Source of the DNA: Synergistaceae bacterium | Lineage (GTDB): Bacteria; Synergistota; Synergistia; Synergistales; Aminobacteriaceae | Direction of reading: 5' to 3' | Length of the DNA: 6,471 bases | NCBI GenBank assembly: GCA_017448375.1 | Contig: JAFSLR010000259.1 | Span: 1 to 6,471, forward strand | Part shown: one piece after another, positions 5,510 to 6,471 of the stretch | Numbering within the stretch: position 1 is the first letter of the stretch | Layout of the letters: the number at the start of each line of letters is the position of its first letter | Program-made: the position numbers and the translations under genes | The notes under the pieces: model-generated | Databases searched by the model: none | What the model saw: the letters and a program-made list of their open reading frames with translations, nothing else | Told to the model about the DNA's origin: nothing

Positions 5510-5528
5510 TATCTACGAAAAGTAGATA
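5510..5528. promoter_or_regulatory. Inverted repeat TATCTAC-N5-GTAGATA, candidate XRE operator
   Basis: Perfect 7-bp arms around GAAAA, just upstream of the -10 box of the XRE gene and thus over its -35 region. This is the size and place of an operator for a dimeric HTH repressor. It also begins five bases after the radical SAM stop codon on the minus strand, so a weak hairpin terminator is the alternative. The A/T-rich stem and lack of a clean T-run argue against that. Confidence 0.45.
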
Positions 5529-5532
5529 AGTA

Positions 5533-6345
5533 TTAGGTATAGAGAGAGTGATGCCAGTTAGGAGAGTAAATAGCGGCAGGTCTAGCCCACGAGCGTTGGA
5601 ATCTGCGCCAATCGGGAGTGGTATCGCCCTTAAAGTCTCTATAGAGCATGGCCATAGGACAGAAACCGAGATCCTTGACGGTTTCCAGTCGTTTAGTGGC
5701 GAAGTCGAAGGAATCGCCGGGATAACCGATGAGGACGTAACAGCGTAAAAGGTTTCTGTTGCCGTACCCCGCATCCCTGAAGAGCGTTGCGGCATGTTCG
5801 AGAGGGGGCAGGTCATCAGGAGTGTCGTAAGCGAAGAAAATCTGTTTAGGCTTAACCTGCTTGAAGAGTTCAATGTGCCACGACTTGAGTAGTTTAGCCT
5901 CAATGCCGCCCCTGAAGTCAGGCCTGTGCTTCCGACGTTTGAGCATGTCGAAGACGGCGCGAATGTGTTTCTCGGAGCAACAGAGCAGGTTATCGTCTAG
6001 GACAATCCAGCCGTCAGTAATGGGAAGCTCGCGCAAAGGGCCTTCGCGTGTAGGGACAGAGCAGAACCAGCAATGATTATGACAGCCGCGCGAAGTGATA
6101 GTGTAGCCGTGTTTAAGGTACATACCGGGCGTGAAAGCCTCACCGCGCATCCCCGTAGCCGGGCCGCCAATCTTGACGTTGCCATAGCGCGACCAAGCGT
6201 CAGCAAGTCTTTCAGCTTCCAGCAAATCCCAAGTGAAAGCGACAGAAATGTGAATCTCCGAGATGTCATCAGGAATGAACAGGCCGGGAGTTCCAATAGC
6301 CACATACTCGTCTTCAGGAGTGGCGTTAGTTTTGCGAGGAAACAC
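5533..6345 (-). CDS. Radical SAM protein of the phage/plasmid type, extreme 5' end removed by an IS element
   Basis: Radical SAM enzymes use a 4Fe-4S cluster to split S-adenosylmethionine; the substrate of this family is unknown to me. The cluster motif is clear: TSRGCHNHCWFC, with Cys88, Cys92 and Cys95 in CX3CX2C spacing (numbered from GTG 6345). Other blocks recalled from phage-encoded relatives are FPRKTNATPEDE at the N-terminus, HISVAFTWDLLEAERLADAW (31-50), VKIGGPATG (57-65), GGIEAKLL (146-153), FAYDTPDDLPPLEHA, RCYVLIGYPGDSF and FQRSWARPA near the end. Relatives usually have several residues before FPR. Here the frame continues upstream only as RHYLRV and reaches a stop at 6363-6361 inside IS sequence. 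The only start is a GTG at 6345 without an SD, so the enzyme core is intact but expression is doubtful. It is not a QueE-type CX14C protein. Confidence 0.85.
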   Translation of the reverse strand: MFPRKTNATPEDEYVAIGTPGLFIPDDISEIHISVAFTWDLLEAERLADAWSRYGNVKIGGPATGMRGEAFTPGMYLKHGYTITSRGCHNHCWFCSVPTREGPLRELPITDGWIVLDDNLLCCSEKHIRAVFDMLKRRKHRPDFRGGIEAKLLKSWHIELFKQVKPKQIFFAYDTPDDLPPLEHAATLFRDAGYGNRNLLRCYVLIGYPGDSFDFATKRLETVKDLGFCPMAMLYRDFKGDTTPDWRRFQRSWARPAAIYSPNWHHSLYT

Positions 6346-6350
6346 TCTTA

Positions 6351-6471
6351 GATAGTGTCGTCAAATAGTGTAAAATAATAAAAAACGAAGCAGAAGGGAG
6401 AAAGAAGATGGCAGAAAATTACAGACGACATGACATATCAGACAAAATGTGGGAGTTACTGAAACCTCATC
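6351..6471 (+). mobile_element. IS5-family insertion sequence, left end (continues past the window)
   Basis: The radical SAM homology ends at about 6350. What follows, beginning about GATAGTGTCGTC, leads with a short A/T-rich leader into a transposase start, the structure of an IS left end. TTAG (6348-6351) fits the YTAR target of the IS5 group and TTA the TNA target of other subgroups, so the exact boundary is uncertain by a few bases. The right end and target duplication lie outside the window. Confidence 0.65.
6408..6471 (+). CDS. IS5-family transposase, N-terminal fragment cut by window end
   Basis: The ATG at 6408 has GGGAG (6396-6400) seven bases upstream. The 21 codons visible read MAENYRRHDISDKMWELLKP and His. 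The YRRHDxSDxxWxLLxPH pattern is the start of the DUF4096-type N-terminal domain of IS5-family DDE transposases. Its catalytic residues lie beyond the window, so completeness cannot be judged. It is divergent from the radical SAM gene, whose 5' end the element has displaced. Confidence 0.8.
   Translation, partial: MAENYRRHDISDKMWELLKPH

Noticed and set aside
1..6471. CRISPR array, tRNA or rRNA genes
   Set aside because: No regularly spaced repeats and no tRNA or rRNA signatures were seen on either strand.

Overview
The window looks like part of a decaying plasmid or plasmid-derived element from a moderate-GC anaerobe. The primase/replication family and the strong AGGAGG-type Shine-Dalgarno (SD) sites suggest Bacillota (possibly Negativicutes) or a related gut or oral lineage. 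The host call is low confidence because no rRNA, tRNA or housekeeping gene is present.

Layout. (1) 1-2170, plus strand: the 3' part of a large plasmid-type primase/replication protein. It has a catalytic archaeo-eukaryotic primase (AEP) domain, an E/K/S-rich linker, what looks like a second AEP domain without its catalytic residues, and a C-terminal helix-turn-helix (HTH). Its last ~370 nt are ambiguous in frame. (2) 1938-2400, plus strand: a G-rich stretch with very short hydrophobic reading frames that have good SD sites. (3) 2413-2989, minus strand: a serine resolvase broken by one extra base, with a promoter and a 10-bp inverted repeat upstream. (4) 3206-3897, minus strand: a partition-like pair. 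The ParA ATPase has lost its middle, while the small ribbon-helix-helix-like partner is intact and followed by a terminator. (5) 3898-4145: a gene-free, dyad-rich spacer that could hold the partition or operator sites. (6) 4146-5452, minus strand: an XRE-type repressor followed by an Rpn-type PD-(D/E)XK nuclease. The nuclease gene carries an internal SD plus ATG that would yield a 67-residue C-terminal protein. (7) 5533-6345, minus strand: a phage-type radical SAM protein whose extreme 5' end is cut off by an IS5-family element. The start of that element's transposase reads out of the window at 6408.

How the parts fit: primase, ParA with its partner, and resolvase are the usual replication, segregation and multimer-resolution set of a plasmid. 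Two of these (ParA, resolvase) are broken here, so the element is either integrated, maintained in another way, or carries assembly errors. The XRE/Rpn pair is the most interesting unit. It resembles a self-regulated nuclease module with its own inhibitor encoded inside the toxin gene, which may act in defence or plasmid maintenance.
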